Assembly (NCBI GenBank): GCA_015222115.1
Contig: JADFUO010000159.1
Coordinates: 1 to 18,471 of the forward strand
Length of the DNA: 18,471 nucleotides
Source of the DNA: Bacteroidota bacterium
GTDB taxonomy: Bacteria > Bacteroidota > Bacteroidia > Bacteroidales > JADFUO01
Direction of reading: 5' to 3'
The translations under genes and the position numbers were made by a program. Below are positions 8,656 through 16,039 of the stretch, one piece after another. How positions within the stretch are numbered: position 1 is the first letter of the stretch; each line of letters begins with the position of its first letter. The notes beneath the pieces were generated by a model. The model searched no databases and had not been told where the DNA came from. It saw nothing but the letters and a program-made list of their open reading frames with translations.

Positions 8656-8704
8656 GTTCCATGTTCCAAGTAGAAGGTCTCAGTTACCGATCACTGATTA
8701 CTTG
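8656..8704. repeat. seven degenerate 7-bp tandem units
   Basis: The 49 bp divide exactly into seven 7-mers. The first two are GTTCCAT and GTTCCAA; the last three are TTACCGA, TCACTGA and TTACTTG. The middle two are more diverged. The tract starts 21 bp upstream of the lipoprotein ATG. The 7-bp period and the GTTCCAA unit are shared with the tract at 2111-2131, and the TTACT core with that at 14064-14105. Confidence 0.65.
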
Positions 8705-8778
8705 TTTAATTTTTTTCTTTTTATATCTGGTAAGCGGTTTTGAAACCAATAATCTTTTGTTGATTCTAACTTGCTAAA

Positions 8779-8803
8779 ACTGTTTTAAATTAGTATAAAC
8801 AGT
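8779..8803 (-). terminator. possible terminator of parC
   Basis: ACTGTTT (8779-8785) and AAACAGT (8797-8803) form a 7-bp stem with an 11-nt loop, 45 bp past the parC stop. On the minus strand the stem is followed by TTTA. It is AT-rich and therefore weak, but position and orientation fit termination of parC. Confidence 0.35.
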
Positions 8804-8847
8804 CAAGTAATTTTTAATCGCTATTAAGCTTTATTAAAAACTTATTT

Positions 8848-11553
8848 CTATAAGTCAAGAATCATTTGCTGACTGTTATCAGTTTTATTTTCTTCCGGTG
8901 CTTCTTTAGTTTCTTTTTTTCTCTGGGTTTTTATATCATTCTTTTTTTCTTCAACTTGAGTATCAACAGTCATCTTATTTGTTGTTTCAGGGCTTTCCTG
9001 TTCAGTTATTTCTTTTTCCTGATAAGGCAGTGGTTCTAATATAACAATCTTTTTTATTTCTTTATTTGAGATACGCTTACCTCTTGCCTTATAACTTTTT
9101 ACGGCAATAAAATCAGCTAATTGAATAATTTCATTTTCAACACTTCTTTTATCTGATTTTACATCAAAAAACACTTCTATCCTTGGTAAGCTGTCAAGAC
9201 TGATATTTATTAATTCGGCATCGGGATGTTCACCAATAAAAATAACTTTTTTAGTTCCATTGCTTTGTTGGTCAATCTGAAATCTTTTAATATAATATTT
9301 TTTCTGATTTCCCTCAAGATAAACAACAGAAATTATTTTATCAGGATTGAACTTTTCAATTCTTATCATATCTTCATCAAAATGTGTTGATAAGTCGTAA
9401 TTAACCAGTTTATAAGTTCCGTTCTGCATTATTGTAAGTATTTTATCATCACCTTTAAAAGCACCGAGATATTCACCGCGTTGTTCGGTATTAAGGCGTT
9501 TTACAATATCGTCATACCAGATATTCCTAGCTCCAAGTGTAGAAACACCCTCTTCTCTCTGAATAATATTTTTAACTATATGGCGTGTAAGAATATTCCC
9601 TTTCGAGCTTCTTCCTTTTATAGTCAGATCGCTAAAATCATATTCAAAAGCTAACTTTTTAAGTTTGGGTTTTGGTTTTAAATTAACTTTTACAATTTCT
9701 GCTTCACCATTAGGATTAGCAGTAAAATACAAAATTTTTGTACCTTCAGTACCCTTAGTCAGGTTATACTCTTTATCTCGTGTTATTCCTTTTACAGGAA
9801 AGCGTTTTACCATAGTTTTACCTCTTCTGCCATCACGATAGATCATATTATAAATTGTCCTGTCATCATTTTTCTTAAAAACATCAATATGAATAATATT
9901 TTTCCCAACAAATGTTTTCGTTGAAACTTTTGTCACCAAAAAAGCACCATCAGAACGAAATACGATAATATCATCAATATCAGAGCAATCACAAACATAT
10001 TCATCTTTTTTAAGGGAAGTGCCTGCAAAACCTTCTTCGCGGTTAACATAAAGTTTTTGTGAAGCGGCTGCAACCATAGTAGCCTGTATAATATCAAAAT
10101 TTCGTATTTCGGTTTTTCGTTCCCTGCCTTTACCGTATTTCTTTTTAATTTGTTTATAAAAATTTATTGCATAATCAATCAGGTGTTCAAGATGATTATC
10201 TACTTCATCAAGCTCAAATTCGATGTCTTTAATAATTTCTTCAGCTTTTAATGAACTGTATTTTGATATTCTTTTAATTTTTATTTCAGTTAACCTGATA
10301 ATATCTTCTTTTGTGATTTCCCTGAAGAATTTGCTTTTAAACGGTTCTAATCCTTTATCAATAGCCTCTAAAACCGATTCCCATGTTCTACATTTTTCAA
10401 TATTACGATATATCCTTTCTTCAATAAAAATCTTTTCCAAAGAGGAAAAGTGCCATTGTTCATGAAGTTCATTTTTTCTGATCTCCAGTTCCATTTTAAG
10501 AAGCGACACCGTATTATTTACTGAAGTTTTTAGTATTTCTTTAACTCCGGCAAATTTAGGCTTACCCTTTTCAATTACACATGAATTAGGAGAAATTGAA
10601 ATTTCGCAATTAGTAAATGCATATAAAGCATCAATAGTTTGATCGGGTGAAACACCGGGTGCAAGATGGATAATTATTTCAACATCTCCGGCTGTATTAT
10701 CATCAATTTTTTTGATTTTTATCTTACCCTTGTCATTAGCTGAAACAATTGAATCTATTAAATTAGTTGTATTTGTTCCGAAAGGAATTTCAGTAATAAC
10801 TAATGTTTTTTTATCCCGTTGATTAATTTTTGCTCTTATCCGAACCTTTCCCCCCCTGATTCCATCGTTATACCTTGAAAAATCTGCCATACATCCGGTT
10901 TGAAAATCAGGGAAAATCTCAAAATCCTTTTCTTGTAAAACATTTACAGAAGCATCAATCAGTTCATTAAAATTATGAGGTAAAATTTTTGATGCCAAGC
11001 CAACTGCAATACCTTCCACACCCTGTGCAAGCAACAAAGGAAATTTAACAGGCAATGAAACAGGTTCTTTGTTTCTTCCGTCATAAGACAACTTCCATGA
11101 GGTTGTTTTGGGATTAAATAAAACATCAAGTGCAAATTTGGATAAACGAGCCTCAATATAACGCGGTGCTGCGGCACCATCGCCGGTCAGGATATTTCCC
11201 CAGTTTCCCTGTGTATTAATCAGCAGGTCCTTTTGTCCTAATTGTACCAATGCATCACCTATTGAAGCATCGCCATGCGGATGATATTTCATGGTATGAC
11301 CAATAATGTTTGCAACCTTGTTATATCTTCCATCATCAAGCTCTTTCATTGCATGCAAAATTCGCCGGTGAACGGGTTTTAAACCATCATAAATATCAGG
11401 AACCGCCCTTTCAAGAATTACATACGAAGCATAATCCAAAAACCAGTTTTTATACATCCCAGAAAGATGAATGGTTTTGTGCAACTCGCCGGAACTACTT
11501 TTGCTTTCCTCAAAATTTTGTTCCAAGTCTTTATTTTCTTCTTTTATATCCAT
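8848..11553 (-). CDS. parC: DNA topoisomerase IV subunit A (ParC), Bacteroidota type
   Basis: 901 residues, ATG at 11553. With ParE it makes ATP-driven double-strand passage and decatenates sister chromosomes. The N-terminal breakage-reunion domain (~30-480) contains LKPVHRRILHAM, the winged-helix HPHGDASIGDALVQ (91-104), and APRYIEARLS with catalytic Tyr132. FPLLLAQGVEGIAVGLASKILPHN follows. A tower/coiled-coil region covers ~340-480, and the rest is a beta-pinwheel C-terminal domain that lacks a canonical GyrA box (QRRGGKG), which favours ParC over GyrA. Ala96 and Asp100 occupy the positions of GyrA Ser83 and Asp87. The tail (~850-901) is charged and low-complexity and ends in QQMILDL. No parE is present in this window; the neighbour upstream is a BatA-type gene. 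Confidence 0.93.
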   Translation of the reverse strand: MDIKEENKDLEQNFEESKSSSGELHKTIHLSGMYKNWFLDYASYVILERAVPDIYDGLKPVHRRILHAMKELDDGRYNKVANIIGHTMKYHPHGDASIGDALVQLGQKDLLINTQGNWGNILTGDGAAAPRYIEARLSKFALDVLFNPKTTSWKLSYDGRNKEPVSLPVKFPLLLAQGVEGIAVGLASKILPHNFNELIDASVNVLQEKDFEIFPDFQTGCMADFSRYNDGIRGGKVRIRAKINQRDKKTLVITEIPFGTNTTNLIDSIVSANDKGKIKIKKIDDNTAGDVEIIIHLAPGVSPDQTIDALYAFTNCEISISPNSCVIEKGKPKFAGVKEILKTSVNNTVSLLKMELEIRKNELHEQWHFSSLEKIFIEERIYRNIEKCRTWESVLEAIDKGLEPFKSKFFREITKEDIIRLTEIKIKRISKYSSLKAEEIIKDIEFELDEVDNHLEHLIDYAINFYKQIKKKYGKGRERKTEIRNFDIIQATMVAAASQKLYVNREEGFAGTSLKKDEYVCDCSDIDDIIVFRSDGAFLVTKVSTKTFVGKNIIHIDVFKKNDDRTIYNMIYRDGRRGKTMVKRFPVKGITRDKEYNLTKGTEGTKILYFTANPNGEAEIVKVNLKPKPKLKKLAFEYDFSDLTIKGRSSKGNILTRHIVKNIIQREEGVSTLGARNIWYDDIVKRLNTEQRGEYLGAFKGDDKILTIMQNGTYKLVNYDLSTHFDEDMIRIEKFNPDKIISVVYLEGNQKKYYIKRFQIDQQSNGTKKVIFIGEHPDAELINISLDSLPRIEVFFDVKSDKRSVENEIIQLADFIAVKSYKARGKRISNKEIKKIVILEPLPYQEKEITEQESPETTNKMTVDTQVEEKKNDIKTQRKKETKEAPEENKTDNSQQMILDL

Positions 11554-11652
11554 TTGATTGTTAGTCTTCTTAAATTTAACTTATTAATGAGTCTGGTTTA
11601 AAAGATCAATTTTATTTATTAATAAATTCTATTATCAGTACTGACTGACTTG

Positions 11653-11671
11653 CCCCGACTTTAAGTCGGGG
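11653..11671. repeat. perfect GC-rich palindrome
   Basis: CCCCGACTT and AAGTCGGGG form a perfect 9-bp inverted repeat around a single T, in an otherwise AT-rich 165-bp gap between the BatA-type gene and parC. No T-run follows in the minus direction. A second, smaller palindrome, AAGGCT/AGCCCT (11697-11710, one G-T pair), lies just past the BatA-type stop. Either could help terminate that gene, but both look like dispersed intergenic palindromes. Confidence 0.5.
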
Positions 11672-11718
11672 AATAAAAACAATACTAATCTTACCCAAGG
11701 CTTTAGCCCTCATATCTC

Positions 11719-13785
11719 TTATTTCCAAATCCTTATAATCAACACTTCTGCTGCTAAAAAAATCAGCGCTAAAATAATAAATAACTTCCAAAGTTGTATT
11801 CCTTTGTTTAAATCACTCAACGCCTGTGATAACGTCCTGTCACCAACATCAAGAACCAAAAAATTCTTTAAATTATTACTGCTGATAATACTATTTAAAT
11901 CATCAATCTTATATGAGCCGAGATTTGATTCCCTGCGATCGTAATTAAATGAAATACCGATAATATTTTTTTCACCATTCATTAACATATAGTTACCTGC
12001 TTGTTTAATCTGATCATACATGTTCATGCGTAAGCTGTTATTAATATATTTTTGTCCTGGGATTATTTCAAAATCAGCATTCTCCTTTTTAATCTTATAA
12101 ACATCATCCTTTTTAAGCTGCGCCTGATTAAGTTCAACATATTCATTACTTCCTATTGTATAAAATAATCTATTCCCAATATCGCTTAACAAAGCAATTT
12201 TATACATAACAGGTACAAATATTGCATGTTTTGTAAAATTACTAAAAGAGGTTTCAAAGGGCACAGCAAACAGATATAATTTCCCATATCCGGATGGTAC
12301 AACACTTAAAAACTCATCTCCATTTTGAATTTTCAATAATGGTTCAATTTCAGACCGGCTTAAGCGGGTAAATTTAAAATGTTTTAAAACTACAGGCAAA
12401 TCTATGATTCTGTTATCTTTCCTGTTAGTTGTGGGATCATCTTCAAAAACATCATTAAATATTTCGTTATCAAAATTTATATAATCAACCTTGGTATTAA
12501 AAGTATCCAAACCTGAATACCAAGCAGCATTCATTGTTAATAAAAAATTTTTATACGAATCAAAATCCATTTTTCCGGAAGGAAGAACAACAAGTGACCC
12601 ACCATTTTCAACAAATCGTTTTAATTCCTGTCCCAAACCCGATGAAATCTCATCCAGCTTGTTGATAATTACCAATTTATAGTTTTTTAGCGATGAATAA
12701 TCAAGATAACTCTTATAAGAATTATCAAATACAAATGATGTATCCCCTCCGAAAAGTGCTTTCAGATAAATATTTTCTTCGGTGCCATTAATACATAAAA
12801 CAGGTATTTTGTCAGATACAAAATATGAAAAATAAAAAATGTCATCATAAACAACCGGATAATCGGTAATTTCAATAAAACCGTTTTGAATACCTGTTTC
12901 GTAATTAGTAAACCGCAGAATTATTTCCGTTTCAGAACCTGCTTTTACATCAACGCTTGCTATTGCTTTTTGATTGCCGTTTATCTTTAATTTTACAGGT
13001 ATCTTTTCCATATCATTATCATAAGTATTTTTTATTCTAACGCTTAGTTTTTCATTTTGATTAACATGATGAACGGGCGATTCAAACCAGCAACTGTCAA
13101 TATACAGATTGCCGGTGTTGCTGGGATAAACAGGAACAAAATAATTGATTATGGTAGTGTCCTCATCAATCTGGTCAATATCGGAAATACTTATCTGAAG
13201 ATCAGATATAAGATAAGATATTTTATTTTCTGTTTGACAAGTAGAAAACCTATCGTTTTGACGTTTTACAACGTCTGAGATATTTTTTACCGAAGGTGAA
13301 ACCTGAATCTCATCAAGCATTTCAATAAATTCATCCCTGCTTACAAAACGCTGATGCCTGCCTTCAAAATCATTTGTAAGTATTTGAAAAAGGTCGGAAG
13401 AATTATAAGCCTGTGCAATTTCGGCAGCTTTATTTTTCGCCTCGTCAATCAAAAATCCATTAGTTGACCTTGCTTCCATGCTAAACGAATTATCAATAAA
13501 AATACTTACTGCACTTTTTTCATCCTGACTAATAATATTTTTTGATAATGGAATATAAGGTTGGGCAAATGCCAGAACAAGACAAATAATGGCAAGTATC
13601 CGCAAAATAAGAATAATCAAATGCTTCAGTTGGGATTTCTTTTTGGTTTCCTGCTTTAATTCCCTGAGAAATTTAACATTTGTAAAATAGACCTTTTTAA
13701 ACTTTCTGAAATTAAATAAATGAATAATCACCGGAATAGACACCGCAAAAAGTCCGAATAAAAAATAAGGATTTACAAATTCCAT
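11719..13785 (-). CDS. BatA N-terminal domain / VWA-like membrane protein
   Basis: 688 residues, ATG at 13785. The first ~80 residues match the BatA aerotolerance N-terminal module: FVNPYFLFGLFAVSIPVIIHL (TM1, ~3-23), the basic FRKFKKVYFTNVKFLREL segment, then TM2 (~55-76) ending AFAQPYIPL. A von Willebrand A-type fold follows, with IFIDNSFSM; D98, S100 and S102 fit the DxSxS metal (MIDAS) motif. The middle (~335-420) resembles a glutamine-amidotransferase-like fold with LVIINKLDEIS and RFVENGGSLVVLPSG, as in many BatA-family proteins of Bacteroidota. A C-terminal helix (~665-685) re-enters the membrane. The family is linked to envelope stress or oxygen tolerance, but the exact role is not established. 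The usual MoxR ATPase and Bat partners are not in this window. Confidence 0.9.
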   Translation of the reverse strand: MEFVNPYFLFGLFAVSIPVIIHLFNFRKFKKVYFTNVKFLRELKQETKKKSQLKHLIILILRILAIICLVLAFAQPYIPLSKNIISQDEKSAVSIFIDNSFSMEARSTNGFLIDEAKNKAAEIAQAYNSSDLFQILTNDFEGRHQRFVSRDEFIEMLDEIQVSPSVKNISDVVKRQNDRFSTCQTENKISYLISDLQISISDIDQIDEDTTIINYFVPVYPSNTGNLYIDSCWFESPVHHVNQNEKLSVRIKNTYDNDMEKIPVKLKINGNQKAIASVDVKAGSETEIILRFTNYETGIQNGFIEITDYPVVYDDIFYFSYFVSDKIPVLCINGTEENIYLKALFGGDTSFVFDNSYKSYLDYSSLKNYKLVIINKLDEISSGLGQELKRFVENGGSLVVLPSGKMDFDSYKNFLLTMNAAWYSGLDTFNTKVDYINFDNEIFNDVFEDDPTTNRKDNRIIDLPVVLKHFKFTRLSRSEIEPLLKIQNGDEFLSVVPSGYGKLYLFAVPFETSFSNFTKHAIFVPVMYKIALLSDIGNRLFYTIGSNEYVELNQAQLKKDDVYKIKKENADFEIIPGQKYINNSLRMNMYDQIKQAGNYMLMNGEKNIIGISFNYDRRESNLGSYKIDDLNSIISSNNLKNFLVLDVGDRTLSQALSDLNKGIQLWKLFIILALIFLAAEVLIIRIWK

Positions 13786-14294
13786 AATAAATACTACTCC
13801 AAAATTTTATACTATTTTGATATTATGTGCTTTGACCAATTCCAGCTATAACAAGCTATGGAAAAGCAAAATTAATTATTAATATTTTTCCTGCATGTTT
13901 AAGTTATTAACATTACACATATTCTAATTATTGTTTAAGCGTTATTTTAATAGGAAAAGAAGCAGGCCGGTTACCCTACTGGCTTACATTTCTTCGCTGG
14001 TTATCCATATGGGCCCATGCGGGCTAATGAAACGAAATAAATCCGTATGGACTTCGTGTCGTTGGTTACTGGTTATTGGTTACTGGTTTGACCATTGACC
14101 ATGCCTGAATAACGTTGACCGTTTTTAACCTTTTTTTTAATTATGTAATATATATGTTGACTTTTTCTTTTTTGCTTACTTTTTTCCTTATTTTAGCACA
14201 CAATATCTTAAATTTATTGGTTAAAATTTAAATCAATAACTAAATAAAATAAATTATTACAATTGATTAGTGAAATACCCAAAAATGATAAAAA
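13786..14294. other. gene-poor 509-bp divergent intergenic region
   Basis: It lies between the divergent starts of the BatA-type gene and the MBL-fold gene. It contains GCAGGCCGG (13962-13970, shared with 15815-15823), an imperfect hairpin GCCGGT/ACTGGC (13966-13983), the palindrome ATGGGCCCAT (14009-14018), TCCGTATGGA (14042-14051, inverted copy at 15749-15758) and the heptad tract 14064-14105. A T-rich tract follows (14120-14190). On the minus strand TAATTTTG (13867-13874) matches a -7 box for the BatA-type gene but has no clear -33 partner. No credible gene is seen. Confidence 0.6.
14064..14105. repeat. six degenerate 7-bp tandem units
   Basis: The units run in register: GGTTACT, GGTTATT, GGTTACT, GGTTTGA, then CCATTGA and CCATGCC. 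The first and third are identical. This is the cleanest of the three heptad tracts in the window and lies about 190 bp upstream of the MBL-fold gene. Confidence 0.75.
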
Positions 14295-15134
14295 ATGAAA
14301 TTAACAGTCCTTGTTGACAATAATACTCTGATTGACCGGTATTTCTATGGCGAACCAGGAGCATCTTATTTTATTGAAGATGAAGGTAAAAAAATTTTAT
14401 TCGACGTAGGATATTCTGATGTGTTTATTAAAAATGCACAAAAGCTAAATATTGATCTATTAAATTTAGATTTTGTGGTTCTTTCTCATGGACACCTCGA
14501 TCATACCTGGGGTTTAGATCCTCTGATCAGACTCTATACAGAAGCAATAATAGAAAACTTAAATCACAAGAATCCTATCATCATAGCTCATCCTTTAACA
14601 TTTTATTCTAAAAAAAATAATGGTTTGAATGAAATAGGTTCTATTATTTCAGAAGTGAAGTTATCTAAGCATTTCAATATTAAATTGAGTAAAGAACCCG
14701 TATGGCTAACAAAAAAACTTGTTTTTCTTGGAGAAATAGAAAGAAAAAATGATTTTGAAGCTAAAATACCAATTGGTAAAATTGTGATAAACAACTCTGA
14801 AAATGATGATTATTTATTAGATGATTCTGCTTTAGTTTATAAGTCATCAACAGGTTTGATTATTATTACAAGTTGTTCTCATTCAGGAATTTGTAATATT
14901 ATAGAATATGCAAAAAAGATTTGTGAGGAAAATAGAATAACAGATATAATCGGAGGATTTCATTTACTTGAGCCTTCAAAGGAACAATTACAAGGCACTT
15001 TAGAATACATGAAAAAATTGAAACCCTATGAAGTGCATGCTTGTCATTGCACTGATTTGAATTCAAAGATAGCATTATCGAAAGTAATAAATCTTATAGA
15101 AGTGGGTGTTGGATTAAAACTTGAGTATAAATAA
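14295..15134 (+). CDS. MBL-fold metallo-hydrolase (COG1237-like)
   Basis: 279 residues, ATG at 14295; an ATG 10 bp upstream is out of frame. The metallo-beta-lactamase fold is shown by LFDVGYSDVF (35-44), SHGHLDH with His65, His67, Asp69 and His70 (64-70), TSCSHSGI with His196, GGFHL with His223, and HACHCTD with His251. These motifs and the length fit the family often labelled 7,8-dihydropterin-6-methyl-4-(beta-D-ribofuranosyl)aminobenzene-5'-phosphate synthase. That label comes from a methanopterin-related archaeal enzyme and need not hold here, so a general metal-dependent hydrolase is the safe call. It is cytoplasmic, with no signal peptide. It is followed after 149 bp by the small prodomain-like gene, which has its own promoter-like site, so a functional link is uncertain. 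Confidence 0.88.
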   Translation: MKLTVLVDNNTLIDRYFYGEPGASYFIEDEGKKILFDVGYSDVFIKNAQKLNIDLLNLDFVVLSHGHLDHTWGLDPLIRLYTEAIIENLNHKNPIIIAHPLTFYSKKNNGLNEIGSIISEVKLSKHFNIKLSKEPVWLTKKLVFLGEIERKNDFEAKIPIGKIVINNSENDDYLLDDSALVYKSSTGLIIITSCSHSGICNIIEYAKKICEENRITDIIGGFHLLEPSKEQLQGTLEYMKKLKPYEVHACHCTDLNSKIALSKVINLIEVGVGLKLEYK

Positions 15135-15195
15135 TTATATATGAATTATGTGCTAATGTCGCACAAATTTAAGAATATAATGGAAACAAAGCCGG

Positions 15196-15220
15196 ATATT
15201 AAATATAGAATATTAAATAT
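15196..15220 (+). promoter_or_regulatory. paired 11-bp direct repeat upstream of the promoter
   Basis: ATATTAAATAT occurs at 15196-15206 and again at 15210-15220, separated by AGA (14-bp period). It ends 6 bp before the TTTG of the predicted promoter. Position and arrangement fit an activator-binding site, but low complexity makes chance possible. Confidence 0.35.
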
Positions 15221-15226
15221 TACATG

Positions 15227-15258
15227 TTTGCTTTTCAACAATTAATTTACTATATTTG
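15227..15258 (+). promoter_or_regulatory. Bacteroidota-type promoter of the small prodomain-like gene
   Basis: TTTG (15227-15230) and TATATTTG (15251-15258) match the -33 TTTG and -7 TAnnTTTG elements with a 20-bp spacer. The predicted start near 15265 gives a ~19-nt leader to the ATG at 15284. It is the best promoter match I found in the window. Confidence 0.65.
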
Positions 15259-15283
15259 CATAAATCAATCATAATCATTTAAA

Positions 15284-15646
15284 ATGGAAAATCTTAATAA
15301 AGAAGAAATAATTAAAATAATCCTGAACCATTTGACAAAAGAGCAAAAAGATCAATCAATTATTTATTTGAATTATGAACCATACAAAAGTGGAGATATT
15401 ATCAATATTGGCAGAACGAGTATTGAAGTAAAAAAAACCAGCTATTTAGCATTTGTAGATCTCCAACCCCGCCTAAACTGGGGGCATTCATGCATATATA
15501 TTCTGATTGATTCTAAGACATTTGAAACCGAACTGTTTCATGAGCAGTTTCCTGTTTTTTATGAAGATTATCCGGAAAGCTACAGAGTACTCTTAAGATA
15601 TGGATCAAAACCCTCTAATGACAGGCATTTTAATGTTTACGATTAG
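15284..15646 (+). CDS. small stand-alone copy of the peptidase N-domain
   Basis: 120 residues, ATG at 15284, no signal peptide and no Shine-Dalgarno. Residues 50-79 (KKTSYLAFVD..P.LNWGHSC..ILIDSKT) align with residues 54-82 of the clan CD peptidase encoded at 16040 (KKTAFVLID..P.LNWAHPC..ILCDSET). About half the positions are identical, and the match continues with a shared FP and PES (residues 89-99). The protein therefore covers the whole N-terminal region of the larger protein and nothing else. The ILxDSxTxE end resembles the VDxxTGE end of PepSY-like protease propeptides (weak resemblance, inference). A free-standing propeptide-like inhibitor, a folding partner or a shared docking protein are possible roles. 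It has its own promoter, so the two proteins may be made at different levels. No known family name can be given. Confidence 0.82.
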   Translation: MENLNKEEIIKIILNHLTKEQKDQSIIYLNYEPYKSGDIINIGRTSIEVKKTSYLAFVDLQPRLNWGHSCIYILIDSKTFETELFHEQFPVFYEDYPESYRVLLRYGSKPSNDRHFNVYD

Positions 15647-15790
15647 TAAACTTAACATTCGCTAGAAATACTTTCTACGAAAAATATTTTCTATAAATAA
15701 TTCCTTTTATATAAAATCCGATTTATTATATACCGATACGGAACGAATCCATACGGACAAGTTTTACCAATTTTAAGTTGTTGTTCCTAC

Positions 15791-15823
15791 CCGCCTGCCA
15801 AAGTAATACGGCGGGCAGGCCGG
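15791..15823. repeat. GC-rich inverted repeat
   Basis: CCGCC (15791-15795) can pair with GGCGG (15810-15814), or CCTGCC (15794-15799) with GGCAGG (15814-15819), in alternative hairpins. GCAGGCCGG at its right end is also found at 13962-13970. It is far more GC-rich than its surroundings and fits a dispersed intergenic repeat. Confidence 0.5.
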
Positions 15824-15827
15824 CATA

Positions 15828-15882
15828 ACTGCTTCTAATAGAATCCCGAAGTCTCGGGATCGCTTTTTTAATAAGAAGCAGT
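15828..15882. repeat. nested palindrome with an inner terminator-like hairpin
   Basis: The outer arms ACTGCTTCT (15828-15836) and AGAAGCAGT (15874-15882) are perfect 9-bp complements. Inside, ATCCCGA (15843-15849) and TCGGGAT (15854-15860) form a 7-bp stem with loop AGTC, followed by CGCTTTTTT on the plus strand. The inner part could act as an intrinsic terminator for transcripts from the small gene upstream. The outer arms look like terminal repeats of a small palindromic element. Confidence 0.6.
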
Positions 15883-16028
15883 ATATATTATTATTTAGAT
15901 TGATTTTAAATTCAATTTTTCTTCTTCGTATGGGGTTACTTTTTATCAATTTTCGGAACTAATAATAGTAGACTTATACTGAATTTATTAAAAATAAAAG
16001 TATATTAATATTTAAACAAACTTAAAAC

Positions 16029-16035
16029 AGGAGGT
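16029..16035 (+). promoter_or_regulatory. perfect Shine-Dalgarno of the clan CD peptidase gene
   Basis: AGGAGGT lies with four to five bases to the ATG at 16040. No other start in the window has a comparable site; the others have A-rich leaders. Bacteroidota ribosomes are known to make little use of Shine-Dalgarno pairing because the anti-SD is sequestered. The site confirms this start and suggests unusual translation control. Confidence 0.8.
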
Positions 16036-16039
16036 AATA

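Larger units (their letters stand above)
15647..16039. other. 393-bp palindrome-rich spacer before the peptidase gene
   Basis: A small hairpin, TAGAAA/TTTCTA (15663-15677), follows the small gene. TCCATACGGA (15749-15758) is the inverted form of 14042-14051. GC-rich palindromes lie at 15791-15823 and a nested palindrome at 15828-15882. The last ~150 bp are AT-rich leader without a clear TTTG/TAnnTTTG promoter pair. No gene is seen. Confidence 0.6.

Noticed and set aside
14295..15134. Assignment of the MBL protein to methanopterin synthesis
   Set aside because: Motifs fit the COG1237-like family, but nothing else of a pterin or C1 pathway is in the window, so the specific reaction is unsupported.
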